The position numbers were made by a program, and so were the translations under genes. A model generated the notes under the pieces. That model searched no databases, was not told the origin of the DNA, and worked only from the letters and a program-made list of their open reading frames with translations. A stretch of 64,000 bases of DNA from Pseudoscleropodium purum. Its lineage: Eukaryota; Streptophyta; Bryopsida; Hypnales; Brachytheciaceae. Position 1 is the stretch's first letter, and the number at the start of each line of letters is the position of its first letter. Location: contig OZ017798.1 in assembly GCA_963969395.1 (NCBI GenBank), forward strand, positions 3,844,001-3,908,000, read 5' to 3'. Below, in pieces: positions 1-11,451 of this stretch.

Positions 1-745
1 TTATGGATGAAGTTTGATCGCTAATCAATATTCTAAACTTTATCTACTAAATTTTTTTGCTTTAACTTCTTTATTTAACTTTTACTTCTAATGTAGATAC
101 TAAGATTTTTTTGGACGATATTTCTGATTTTTCATTCATTTTTCCTATGATTTTTAATCCAAACATAACTTTTGGAGTTCTTGTCTATTTTTCATGTTTA
201 ATATTTTTTTGAAAAGCTATTAAAATTCCTAACTATTTTAAAGTTTGAATTTGTTTTTTTGGAATTTCTAATGGTTTAACTTTAATAGCTAAGTTTTAAT
301 CAACCCTTCTAATTCAAATTTATTGTTTTTAGGAAATGACGCATATGGGAAAAAAGAAATGAAAGACTTCCCTCAAATTCCATCAATCCATCAATCTGAT
401 TGTTCCATTTCACTACACCATGATTATGATTGAATGTCTCAAAAATCAAATTCTTTTTTATAATTATTTGATTGCAGGTTGAGCAATTAATTCAAAGTAG
501 TGATAATTTTTTTTAATTTAAAATTAAATTTTTTTCTTTGTTGCCCAAAATTTTCAGGTAGTAAAGAATTCTTTTTATACTGCCCATATAGTCCAAGCAA
601 TCCAAGCCTTCAACCCTATATCAACCATAGGGTTTGAACTCAAGACCTTGCGGTCTTAAGTCCAAGGCTTTAGCCATTACACTAACATTACAATTACATG
701 TGCAGTACCAATAAAAATATTTTACTTATTTAAACTCAATAGATC

Positions 746-1076
746 TTAGCAACCATTTTGGCATAGTAAAAAAACTTTTTTCAAAAACAATTTAACTAAG
801 AAAAGTTGGAGAATCAAGCTAACTTTCATCTACAAAAATCAATTTGTGATTTTGAGTCTTTAATCAAAGTTATGAACAAAATTCAGACGCAATGTTTGAA
901 AATGTCAAAAAAAATGTTTTTTCAGTACCCTTCTCTGAACTTTGTTTATAACTTTTGATTTGAGATTTAAAATCATAAAAGAATTTCTTGAAATGAAAGT
1001 TAATTTGATTTTCTAACTTTTTTTAGTTCAAAGTGTTTTGAAAAAAATTATTCTACTATGCAAAAATGGCCACTAA
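746..1076. repeat. foldback (inverted-repeat) element, MITE-like
   Basis: Two arms of about 140 bp face each other, about 746-895 and 929-1076. The left arm begins TTAGCAACCATTTTGGCATA and the right arm, read on the other strand, begins TTAGTGGCCATTTTTGCATA. Similarity continues through the AACTTTCAT and CAAAGTTATGAACAAA-like blocks in each arm, with scattered mismatches and small indels. This is the structure of an aged foldback MITE. No clear target duplication was found, and superfamily is not assigned. Confidence 0.6.
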
Positions 1077-2902
1077 AGTTTCCTATGTTTAAAAAACATT
1101 GAATTGTGAATATATATTGTTTTTTTCTTTCCTACATAGAATTTCATTAATGATATTTTAAATGTTGTTCCAAATGAGGAAAATTTGTTTCCAACACTTT
1201 TAAGTCAAAATTGTATATTTTTATGCCTTTCAACTTTGGAGAATGTGTGAACAATCTTGTTCAAAGTATGAGTAAAAAATTAATTTTCAAACCAATTGGA
1301 TGATTTGTCATGGATATCCAAAATTGCCCCGACTTAAAAATTAAGACCTTTTGAGACATGACTTTTTAATTGTAGCTTGGAATGGTATAAAATTTTCTAC
1401 ATATAGACCTAGTAGTGAAACACACCTTTCATAAAAATTTCACAAGAATTGTATTCAACAAACATTGCACCAAAAAGGATCTGCCGTAAAATAGAAAATG
1501 GTTTGAAATCATGCCTTAAGGTTTTAACCTCTAAAAGTCCAAGGAGTTTGGACAAAACACAAATATGTTATAAAATATAAGTTCTAGAATTTTTTTGAAG
1601 TGTGCATCAATGAAAATAATGTGAAGCACAAAAGTAAAAAGTATTCATATAGTCAAAATTATAAAATTATTTTCAGATTCTCTTCAAATGAATTTTGAAA
1701 ATATAACTCCAAAAATTCACCAAAAATACAATATTTCTTTAGCATTTGAGATTTTTTGATTGGTCAAAATTGTGGTCTCTATTGATTTGTGACAAAATGT
1801 GTAAGATTTAATAATGGAAACACCAAGACTTTTCCCAAATAGTGAGATTTTTAACATTATGCAAATTTTGAATAATTTGTGTTATTCTCTTTTAATTTTT
1901 ATTTGATCGCAACAATCTTAGTATTCATTCTAAAGAAAGAAAGAAAAGCCAATCTTTTTAAACAAAAAAGAAAAAAAAAATTTCTGCCCCAAAATGCTAC
2001 CTAAAGTTGGAGATTAATCAAAAAAGGGTTACTTAGGTATTTAGGGATTAAAGATTAATTCATTATTTGGCATCAATATTGCTATGATACAAGAACATTC
2101 CAATATATTCCAAAATATTATTAATATGCTAAGTAGAATCTATAGATTCCAAACCATTCCACAAGATTTCAAAAAGATTCTTGAATTTCCTAAAAATTCT
2201 ATTGAATTTGTCAAGTTATGACTACTATTGTCCAAAAGAATAGAGGATCATTGATTTTGGTTTAATAGAACACATTATATATTGAACCAAGAGAAAACCT
2301 ATTGATGCGGTTTAGAAAAAAGCATTTGAGTTCTAAAAATCATTTTTATGTTGGTACCAACAAAAGTCTATTGGTTTTGTCTTGGTTTTTAGCGGTCTTC
2401 TAGTAGTGCTAATATGATTTGGCCAATAGGCTTACTCCCATTTGGATTGTACTGGATTCACTTACCTCATGTCATTTGCACATTGTGAAGTTTTATTATT
2501 GTGAAGCTCCATGAACAAGAAGGGTCCATCAACTTCAAGTACCACGTAAGCTTAAGTAGACCAATTCAATTCTATTCACTGTCTAATTTTGTCATCCTAC
2601 TATTGCCCCAATTCCATCTAGAAAAACATTCAAATCCATTCAATTTTTGGTAAATTTAGTGCATTAATGCCATCAAAGTAGTTATGAATTGTTTATAAGA
2701 CGTTTGTGAGTCTACTCTATAGGTGGTTTTCTAATTTTAGGGCAAACCACCTCAAAAATTCAAAGAAATTATAGTTTTAATGAAAAACTTATAATTCTAC
2801 TTGGGTTTGATTTGTGAAATAAAGTGCACACCTCTAAAAAAATGTGAACTTCATGGAGTTAACCTCAAGATATTCAAATTGCAAATTAAGGAGGTAATAG
2901 TC

Positions 2903-3262
2903 TTGTCTACCTTAACCTCTAAATGCCCAAGGCACCAATTCTAGTATCTACAATACATTGAAGTTCAATAAAATCTTATCAATTTACTATTTTTAGTAGT
3001 TTATATTTTTTAACTTCTTTTAGAAGTCTAGTTTTAGCATCAAAAATCCAATTTTGAAAAGGAATGATTATTTTTTTCTATTCAAGGTTTTTTCCAAGGA
3101 GGTCTAGTGCAAATTTTCATTTTCTAGTATCGAGGGCTGTTGGAAATGAGTTTAAAATGCACTAGAATATGGAGAAAATATCACATTAGAAATTCATTGG
3201 AAAAATTGTAGAGTAGATTTTGAAAAGCCATAAATTGATTGAGGTTATGCCCTAAATGCCCA
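2903..3262 (+). repeat. diverged copy of the short TTAA-element subfamily
   Basis: The segment opens with TTAACCTCTAAATGCCCAAG and runs parallel to 19459-19760. Shared blocks include the stretch reading TTTTTAGTAGTTTATATTTTT, the AAGTCTAGTTT(T/C)AG block, TCTATTCAAGGTTTT and the closing AGATTTTGA(A/G)AAGCCATAAATTGATT. A second same-direction motif CCTAAATGCCCAAGGC lies at about 3250-3265, so the inverted right end expected of an intact copy is missing. Confidence 0.55.
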
Positions 3263-4167
3263 AGGCTTTTTATAATCTTCATGGAAAATGCTTTAAATTG
3301 AACAAAAACCAATATATTGATAAGTTATATCGATTTTTTTAAATTGTAATTATACAAATTCAATTTAGATATGTAGAAGATCACATGGGAAAAGAAAACA
3401 CAACAACATCACTAATCACTTAAAAGTGTTGTCACTGAGGGTCTTAGAAATAAATTTAGACCTACTTCTAAACCAGATTCACATTGCAAATACCTCCCCT
3501 AATCCCAAGTATAAACATACCTTTAATCATGTAGATGGAGAATTCCAAGGCGATTTTAATATAGACTCCACAAAACTTGGTGATCTTAAGGGAACACCAA
3601 ATTCACTTACATGCACAATTGCTAGAAAAAATTTGCATTTCTTCTACAAGCCCATAATGTGTTAGGTACATTGTTTAGGATGTCAACCATATTTACATTG
3701 ATGTCTAAAAAAATGCATTATAATGGACAAGCCAAAAACATGTAAAATTAAGAAAAAAAAAATGGTGTAGTTTAAAGAAGATTTTGGAGGACATTTGGAA
3801 AAACATAGTCTTCCAAGTTCATAAAAGCTTGCCATGTAGCTGCCACTTAGCTTCTACATCAACACCAACAGGGCAAGCAATACCACATCAATAGCTTTTT
3901 CATCCAAGCCGTTGCTAGTGTCATGTCTAACATCATTAGTACACTGGATTCTAAGTGTTGTCAATTTGGATATTTGTTGTAACATGCACATGTTCTACTT
4001 AGATGTCAATAGTGACACAAAGTTAATTTTTTTGGACATCATGTAGCATCTGTTGTGTGTTACAAAATATTTGCAAGGACTTGTAAACATCATGAACATC
4101 TTCTTGGACATGCTTAATAAGTAGTTCTCAATTTTGTGAGACGTCAACTTAGACATCTAGATGTTTT

Positions 4168-5100
4168 TTAACCCCTAAAGTTCCTTAACTATGTTTTTGC
4201 CAAAAAGGCTCCAAAATTGTCATTTCTTATACAAATTTCAATTTTTTTTTAAAAACACCCTTTTCAATCACATGTAACTAAAGGATCTTGTAGTAAGATG
4301 GTTTGAAAAGATGTGGAAATAATTTCAGAAATTTCCACAGTATAGATTGCAAGATATTAGCAGTTAAAGTGGCAAAAATCATTTTTTCTTCCTTGAAAAA
4401 AATTAGGTAGCTGCACTTTATAAGGTCACATTTGTATGAAAAATGTTCAAAATGGCAGTGCTTCTTTGAATTTATTTTCAAGGCATATTGGCTATATGCT
4501 TGAAAATTTTTAGACCATTTGAAATTTTTAACATATAGGAAAAAAATCGTAAGTAGAAAGATGTAGAGAATGATTCAAAATACTAAATTATCAAAAATTT
4601 ATTTATGGAATTGAAAATGTCAATCCCAATGGTAATAATGTCGTAACAAACTATCTTCACCTAATGTTTTTATTTTTGTTCCAAAAGTATTGAAAATTGA
4701 GTTCAATAAAAGACTTCAAAGCTTATTTTGGAGTAGAAAATCTATAATTGTCTACAAATTGAAACAACTCATAAATTTTGAATCATTGATCAAAATGGAA
4801 TGATTCAAAGTTTTCTATGTAAATATAAATCTAGAAAACCAATTTCGAATTTGGGTTTTTGAAAAAAAATGATTTTGTCAAATCTGCCTAGACTAATTAA
4901 GTTGAAAAACAAACAACATATTAGGCCATAATTTTTTATTCATATTTCCAAATATCTTGAAATTTAGTGCATATAAATGATATTCCTTGTCTACACCTTC
5001 TATTAAAATTTGGGCCAAAAACATGAAAATCTCTAGTTACACGCACTTGCCCAAAATTTCTATATTACCAAAAAACATAGCTTCTTCCTTTAGGGATTAA
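4168..5100. mobile_element. TTAA-bounded TIR element, long subfamily, copy A (933 bp)
   Basis: The left end reads TTAACCCCTAAAG (4168-4180) and the right end CTTTAGGGATTAA (5088-5100), a 13-bp terminal inverted repeat with one mismatch. The body is collinear with copy B at 5266-6122: GTAACTA.AGGAT, GATTGCAAGATAT.AGCA, AGCTGCACTT and ACATATAGGAAAAA blocks occur in the same order. No coding capacity remains. If TTAA is the duplicated target, the true termini start CCCCTAAAG, as in piggyBac-type transposons; that assignment is inference. Confidence 0.7.
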
Positions 5101-5265
5101 GATGTCAATTTAGATATCTAGACATTTTGGAACATCAACTTAAACATAAACCATACATTACACATAATATATATATATATATATATGTAAAACTTTGGAA
5201 TTGTATGAAAAGTATAATCTTAGACATGAGCATCCTTATGAACACAATGTTGTCTCAATTGATGT

Positions 5266-6122
5266 TTAACCCCTAAAGTTCTATGACTATGTTTTCACCG
5301 AAAAAAACTCAAAAATTGCCATTTTTAGTACAAGTAGCAAATTTTTGAATTTTTTTTTATAGATGTAACTATAGGATTTTGCACTATGTAATATGAAAAA
5401 CATGTGGTAAAAATTTCAGACATTTCCATTTCGTGGATTGCAAGATATAAGCATTCAAATTCACTAAAATCAGTTTCTTGCCCTTCAAAAAGTCGGGCAG
5501 CTGCACTTCACAAGCTCACTTTTCTATGAAAAAATGACCAAAATGATGGTGTTTCTTTGGATTTTTTTTCCTAGATAAGTTGTCTACATGCTTGAAAAAT
5601 TTCAGATCATTTGGAATTGTACAACATATAGGAAAAATATAGTAAGTAGACAATTCCAATGGTTGAAAAGTTGTAATTAATAACTTACATCTTAGGATTT
5701 TTTTTTTTTTCAAAAATATTGAAAATTGGGTAAGATAAAGGATTTCAAAGTTTATTTTAGAGTAATCGTAACTGCCCGCAAACAAAAAATCCTCATAACT
5801 TTTGACTTGTTGATCAAAATGAAATGATTCAAAGCTTTTTGTATATATAAGTCTCAAAAACCAATTTCAAATTTTGGTTTCTGAAGAAAGTGATTTTTTC
5901 TAATCTGCCCAAACTGCCCAGTTACGAAAAAAAAGTAACATATCAGGCTCTAACTTTTGACTCCTATTTCCAAATGTCATGAAATATGTTGCATATGAAA
6001 GATATTCCTTGTCCACACCTTCTTTAAAAATTTCAGCCTAAAATATGGAAATTTCTAGTCACAATGACTTGCCCAAAAAATCTTTGTAGCCAAAAAATGT
6101 AGGTTGGTTCTTTAGGGGTTAA
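5266..6122. mobile_element. TTAA-bounded TIR element, long subfamily, copy B (857 bp)
   Basis: This is the best-preserved copy: left end TTAACCCCTAAAG (5266-5278) and right end CTTTAGGGGTTAA (6110-6122) are perfect 13-bp inverted repeats. It lies 165 bp downstream of copy A in the same orientation, and the two bodies align over their whole length. A (TA)n run at about 5165-5187 sits between them. The 113-codon minus-strand frame at 5516-5857 is not conserved in copy A, so the element is non-autonomous. Confidence 0.75.
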
Positions 6123-6749
6123 GAAAACATTTGGACATTTCAATTGATGTCTTAGTTAATGTCTCGAAAAAAATCTTGATGTTTACTTTGATGTTTTAGT
6201 TGATGTCTAAAAAAACATTTTAGGAATTCTCAAACGGTGTCAAAGTGTATTGATGTCATCCTCGTTGGATGCCACATCAAGTGCCAATTTTTTATTTATT
6301 TTTTGCAAAACACTACTATGTGGCTACTTTTACCTTCTTTTTTTTTTCCACATTTGGTCAATATTTTACCTCAACTCCTTATAAGTTCTACAAACTTATC
6401 CATAATCAAAACGGTAAACCTTTGTTGATGTGGCGTTGTCACGTTTCTTTGAATGTCATAAAAAACATGCTAACATTTATTGGATGTCTCACTGAACATA
6501 CTTTTTTTCCTAACATAATATTGTTTTCCTATTGACATCCACATTTTCTTTCATGTCCAAGACAATTTTGCTACCCACTACCCTAAATCTTTGACATTCT
6601 TTTGTCTACAAAATCATGCTTTGTTTTTTGGTCTAATATCACAAAAAACCTAGATTTCTTTTAGTGAATGGAAATGGTGTTGGCCTACCTAGAAGGTTCA
6701 AGAAGCTTCCAACCCTTTTCTAGTTTTGGGCCCTCCAAAGGCCCAATAG
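6123..6749. other. gene-free spacer
   Basis: AT-rich, with a long T-run at about 6340. Nothing recognisable is seen. Overlapping short frames at 6237-6535 have no domain. Confidence 0.6.
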
Positions 6750-7165
6750 AAATTGACTCAAAGAGATATTGAACCAACATCACCTCACATTTTTGAGGAG
6801 TTGTCTCAAAGTTTGATTCTGTGGTCACAAGCTCCATTGTGCTTTCAATGGATAAGAGACATTGAACCAACATCACCTCACATTCTTGAAGAATTGTCTC
6901 AAAGTTTGACTCCACGGTCATAGGCTCCATCTTGCCTCAAGGAGATAAGAGATACTAAATCAACATCACCTTACATACTTGAGGAGTTGTCTCAAAGTTT
7001 GATTCCATGGTCACAAGCTCCATCCTCCTTTCAAGTAATAAGAGACATTGAGCCAACATCACCTCATGTTTTTAAAGAGGTGTCTCGAAGTTTGACTCCA
7101 CAGTCATAGGCTCCATTGTGCCTCAAGCACCAAGAGATCTGAACCACCATCACCTCCCATTTCCG
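6750..7165. repeat. tandem array, four units of about 94 bp in A-B-A-B order
   Basis: The anchor GAGTTGTCTCAAAGTTTGA recurs at about 6797, 6891, 6983 and 7079 (the last diverged), giving spacings of 92-96 bp. Each unit also carries CAACATCACCTCA(C/T) and AAGAGA. Units 1 and 3 share GATTC...GGTCACAAGCTCCAT, while units 2 and 4 share GACTCCAC.GTCATAGGCTCCAT, so the array has a two-unit higher-order period of about 188 bp. The open frame at 6685-6930 on the minus strand only reflects the repeat. Confidence 0.8.
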
Positions 7166-7480
7166 AGCAGTAACCGATTCTAACTGATTCTAGATTCCCA
7201 TTCAGTGTACCCTAGTGCAAGTAGGTAAGCTTTATGTACTAGATAATTGACGAGCCACGGTAGCGGCAAGTAGGTTATCGGACATAACCAGTTGTTCACT
7301 TTTCAATCAAAACCTTTGATCTTCATGATCCAAAGGTGTAGGAAGCAAGTTGAAAGGAAAGAAGGTTATGTGTTACAACTTGTGATGGTGATGGTGATAG
7401 GTTGCCATTGGAACAGTGCCACATCGGCATTTTAAAAAACAACAACTGGTTATGATATGCGCCCCAAGGACGAGAACCCA

Positions 7481-7511
7481 AGCCCCCTCCTTCTCTCTCT
7501 CTCTCCCTCCC
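7481..7511 (+). promoter_or_regulatory. pyrimidine-rich (CT) tract, core-promoter or leader element
   Basis: An almost pure C/T run including a (TC)n block. Such Y-patch tracts are common near transcription starts of plant genes, and the same kind of tract precedes the GIF gene in this window. It lies 220 bp before the candidate start codon at 7731. Function is inferred from position only. Confidence 0.35.
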
Positions 7512-7730
7512 TTTGCAGCGTCACCGAAGAAACTCCGGAGGCAGTCCATTGACTTATTCCGATTCAACCTCCAGTCCAGTCCAGTCCTCCCCTACTTCCG
7601 TACTCCGCAGAAAGCCACGCAGCAATGCAGTGGGAATATATTCTATAGGCCGCGTGTGGTCAAACCTCAGCTGCAGAAGAGATGCAACGCTGCACAAGTC
7701 AAAAAAGGAGTGCCCACAGGGAGCCCCACC

Positions 7731-7907
7731 ATGGCTTCGCTTTCATCACCGCAGGTTCTCAACTTTTGCAAAGCTAAGAAGCAGACGGGGAGGGCTCAAG
7801 GACGCAGAAGCTGCAGACACCTTTCCTTGGAACGACGAATGCTTAGTCGGAGTAGCATCCAAGAGATTGGAAATGAAGTTTTAAGCCAGTGGGTGGAAAA
7901 AGTGTAA
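7731..7907 (+). CDS. hypothetical 58-residue ORF or orphan first exon
   Basis: The ATG sits in a strong context (ACCATGGCT). The predicted peptide starts MASLSSPQVLNFCKAKK, is rich in Ser and Arg and nearly free of acidic residues over its first 45 positions, which resembles a chloroplast transit peptide. It ends ...VLSQWVEKV and a stop. The surrounding 7400-7900 is markedly more GC-rich than its flanks and has a CT-rich tract upstream, as do the real genes here. The frame is also open upstream to 7416. I do not recognise a family and see no convincing downstream exons, so it may be a small protein, a first exon with distant partners, or a gene remnant. Confidence 0.35.
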   Translation: MASLSSPQVLNFCKAKKQTGRAQGRRSCRHLSLERRMLSRSSIQEIGNEVLSQWVEKV

Positions 7908-10345
7908 CCAATTCGACAATGGATAAAGTTACCATGCACAGAAATTCAATTAATAACAACCTTTTTAAGAAAAAAAATTCCAGTGACATTTGGGTCATTC
8001 AGAGTGAGTTTTATTACTGATTTCATGCCACACAGCGTCGTTTGTGTGGCATTTTGTCAATAAGACAGACGTTCAGGATGCCACATTCAAACTCTTTCAT
8101 TTTCAAAAAAGAAACTAAGGAAACGGAATTTCATTGCAAAGGAAAGATATTCACCAGCCACTGTTCAAACTCGTTTTCAACGATGAATTCTGTTAATTAG
8201 AACCTGTGTTGTCATGTACTAATAAATTCAAAGTTAGCTTCCTTCAAGGGTTGTCAATAATCATAATGTTGACCTCAAGTCCACCTTTTGGGAAGGAATT
8301 TGATTTTGTCAATAGGCTTTAGAGGAAAAAAAGAGCCTTCAAATGAAATGAGCGTGTGATTTATCTTCTAATGACTTCTAATGTGAAGGGAATTGAACCC
8401 ATTTTGTGACTCAATTTCTAATGTACCCCACAAGGTGCTGGTAGTGAACTTTTGTCTCACATGGGAAAATAAGGAGACATTTGAGTTGGTTGGGAATTTA
8501 CAATTTGACTACTTGGGAATCTATGCTTCCAATAAGAGAATATCTTGTTATAAAACTTAATCCAATATGTTTGATATATTTTAAATGTAGGAGTTTTAAA
8601 TTATTTATAGAATTTTTTTCTAAATGTTTAGTTGTAGTGATTTTTTAAAATATTGATTCTATTATGTGTCCCTAGACATGAACTATAACCATGAATATAA
8701 CAATGGTGAATACCATTCCAAAAATGGGGAAAAAACCATACTATTAGGAGCTTTACTAATTAATTCTATTGGTGCATGTGAAACCAATTTATTAAAAATA
8801 CACCATCTTAATTTAACCTCTGAATCTCTTTTCAATCTGAAATGTTTTTTTAGATGTTTAAGGAATCCAAAATAAAGTATTAAAATTTATTTTTTCTCAT
8901 TTTTATTTGGAGATTTGAAAATCAAACAACCTTGTTGAGAATCTAATTTTTACAAAGGTTCAATGATTGGTTAAATTTTATTTATTTTCTTCATTTTGAC
9001 ATCTAGTTTGGGCTGGGTAATGCATAATATTATTTGGCTTTGAAAATTTGCATGCAATTTCTTCCTAACTTGAGACTTTACTCAAATCTAAAGTCCACAA
9101 AATCATTTTGCAAATTAGAATTTGAGTTATGGGGCTCAGAAACTTGACAAAGCTACATTGTCAAAAGCTTGGACAACCTTGAAAAAAACACTTTGTTGCT
9201 CTTTTTTCAACCATATCTCACACATAGTTTACTTCTAGAATCCAATTCTTCTATGCAATACATTTGTGCTTGTCAAGAATAAGATCCCATAGTTCTAAAT
9301 TCAAAAATGTAGATAAATTTTGATTTACAAACCTATTTTCAGATGGTACTCACTTTTTGCAATTGCTAAAGTGTTTTTCTAATTATTGACCCAAGGAATT
9401 TTTAGGAGTTAATATGGAATGAAATATTCTTATATTGTAATAATTTCTAAGAGAATGATTTTGTAGTGACACTAATGAAGTAAATAATAGGATAAATGAG
9501 TGTTATATATTTGTGGTCAATCCTAATATCCAAATTAGGGGAAGAATAGTGTTGATAGTAGTCGTTTGAAAAGTTGATAAAATGAATTCCTCTCGCTTTT
9601 CATAATTGCTTGAACTTATTGCCCCTCTAAGAAGAACTTGTAGGTGCCAGCTCTCATTTAGTTAAAGACTACAACAATTTGTTGTTTGTTTTTGTTTTAC
9701 TTTTTGAGAAAGTGTTGGGGTTGTCATAACTTACAATTTAGAGAAGCATTATATTTCTACATCCACTTTAAAAATAAAAATGGAAAATTTCTAATGAACA
9801 AAACACTACTCAAACTTGATGAAAAATAGAGATTTTTTGTTGTTGTCTTTCGGACAAAGACTATGGCATCAACTCTTGCATTGACTGGGATTTTTGAATC
9901 ATAGTTTTGAAATTTTACCTACAACCACATTTACATTGCACAACATAGTTAGAGTTTGCTTGAATGGGGATGTAGGCATAAGAAGACTTTCGGAAGGGTT
10001 GTTTTTAGCTTGTTTCCCCCCATAGTTAGAAAACACCAAGCTGTTAGAATTTATTTTTTTGAAAACAAAATAAAATCTTAAAATGAAAAAAAATTATTAT
10101 TATTTTCAATTAATTTTTTCTTAAATGACGTGCCATGTCAAATAGCAGTTGCCATGAGTTTTGACACACTAAAAATCCCAAGGAACTCACACCCCTCCAG
10201 ATTAGATAAATCTCCTCTAATGATTCAACTAATTGTTTACCATAATGACATTGTTGTTTATTCAGGACAGAGCCTCATGATCACACTATTCTTGTTTTGA
10301 AATGCTGCAATTTGGTACCCTAAGGTGCAAAAAAACCCATTGGGT
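7908..10345. other. gene-free AT-rich spacer
   Basis: No supportable gene. The 9830-10320 part resembles 14820-14990: both contain a GACTNTGGCAT-like block, an ATTGTTGTTTA block and AGAGCCTCATG(A/G)TCACAC followed by TTCTTGTTTT, so a dispersed repeat lies in both places. The rest shows nothing beyond homopolymer-rich DNA. Confidence 0.6.
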
Positions 10346-10606
10346 CTAGTTATAGGGCCTGAGAGGATTGACCCTGCTATTGCCTGTGAAAGGTTAAATG
10401 TCAAAGTTGCCCCCTATTTTGTGCCGCTTAAATTTTGTATTTCATCGAGTGTCATAGAAAGTATGGGGTCTTTGATTGCAAATATGAATTCAGAAATTAC
10501 AAATTTTATCATATGTGACAAATAAAAAATTCCAGTGTTTTCTACAAGGTTAAAACACGGGGCAATAGAGGGGTCAATCCTCCCTGGCCCTAGTGGTTTA
10601 CAGTAG
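10346..10606. repeat. inverted-repeat element with about 50-bp arms
   Basis: The left arm (about 10350-10397) contains GAGGATTGACCCTGCTATTG and the right arm (about 10551-10600), read on the opposite strand, contains GAGGATTGACCCCTCTATTG. Both are flanked outward by TAGGGCC and inward by a GTTAA-like end. About 150 bp of AT-rich DNA lie between the arms. A second, smaller palindrome (AGTTAAGTTAG against CTAACTTAGAACT) follows at about 10607-10652. This fits a short terminal-inverted-repeat element upstream of C4H; superfamily unknown. Confidence 0.55.
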
Positions 10607-10659
10607 TTAAGTTAGCTCCACGTCACAGGTTAACTAACTTAGAACTACAGTCCCCGGCC

Positions 10660-11451
10660 TCCCCGCATTCACTGGGCCGCCAGAATAAATCTTCCTATTC
10701 ATCTAATAATTTTTTAGTATTTATTTGTTTTTTAAACAAATGAAGTTGAACGAAATTTCCATAGCAAGGGCCGGCATCTTATGTATAATTTTGAAGCCCC
10801 CCAAATGCTGGAAGCTATCCTCCTGGAGCCATTGTCAATGCCACGCCTCGTGAGAACCCAGTCAGGCTCTTCTTCCCCATATTGACTCGCTGATGTCAAA
10901 AGCCGGGATTCCTCAACGCCGCTTTCAACGCTTTGCGTTGAAACGGAGCTGCCAGTCTTCGCCGACGAACGCCCATTCCCTCTCTCAGCTTTCTACGGCG
11001 TGGACTTCATCTTTGAATTCCCACAGAGCGAAATCTTCCCAGCCCACTTCTCAATACTTTTCGACTTTTTCCATATCCTTGCATTACTTTTTTTCCGCCT
11101 CGCCCCCTGCACACGGCACAGCGTGGACTGAAGGAGCCTGCTTTGGCCTCAACCCCTCCTCCTTTCTCACACATAAAGGATGCAAAGCTCTCTGCCAGTC
11201 GTCACCCAAACGACTGTCGTCTAGCCATTCATTATTTGCGGAGTTCTGCAGTCGCAGGAGTTCGTGCTGTGTGATTCTTAAAACACTCGGGGGTTGCTGG
11301 ACTTCTGCATTCGCAGGAGTTCGTGTTATGTACATCTTAAGTTAGACACTCTGGGGTTTCTGGATTTGGACGAGAAGTTTTCGAGGTTTGGTGCGTTGAA
11401 AGGAGTGGGTCAGGTGGGGTGAAAGGGGATCGGAGCTGGTGGAAGCCAGCG
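10660..11451 (+). promoter_or_regulatory. C4H upstream region and 5' leader
   Basis: GC content rises from about 10780 towards the C4H start. A TATA-like TGTATAAT lies at about 10780. The 150-codon frame at 10893-11345 is rich in Ser and Pro without a domain and most likely is leader sequence. A tandem duplication lies at 11244-11364. The transcription start cannot be fixed from sequence. Confidence 0.4.
11244..11364 (+). repeat. imperfect tandem duplication (about 59-62 bp) in the C4H leader
   Basis: Copy 1 starts TTCTGCAGTCGCAGGAGTTC at 11244 and copy 2 starts TTCTGCATTCGCAGGAGTTC at 11303. Both continue with CGTG(C/T)T(G/A)TGT, ATCTTAA, ACACTC and GGGTT.CTGGA. It ends 88 bp before the start codon. 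Confidence 0.75.

Larger units (their letters stand above)
1..4167. other. gene-free AT-rich stretch with decayed repeats
   Basis: No coding region with recognisable homology is visible. The DNA is strongly AT-rich with many homopolymer runs. It holds a foldback element at 746-1076 and a diverged repeat at about 2903-3262, both listed separately. A further relic at about 1525-1550 starts with a TTAACCTCTAAAAG-like motif. The only open frame of note (79 codons at 3426) has no recognisable domain and normal chance length for such DNA. Confidence 0.7.

Noticed and set aside
3426..3665. 79-codon frame
   Set aside because: Chance length for this composition, no domain and no coding-like base bias.
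6685..6930. 81-codon minus-strand frame
   Set aside because: It merely translates the tandem repeat.
7408..7440. CCACATCGGCA resembling the upstream element of plant snRNA genes
   Set aside because: Only a partial match, without a TATA box at the required distance or an snRNA-like sequence downstream.
10893..11345. 150-codon open frame before C4H
   Set aside because: Ser/Pro-rich without a domain, in a GC-rich leader with a tandem duplication; fits untranslated leader better than a gene.
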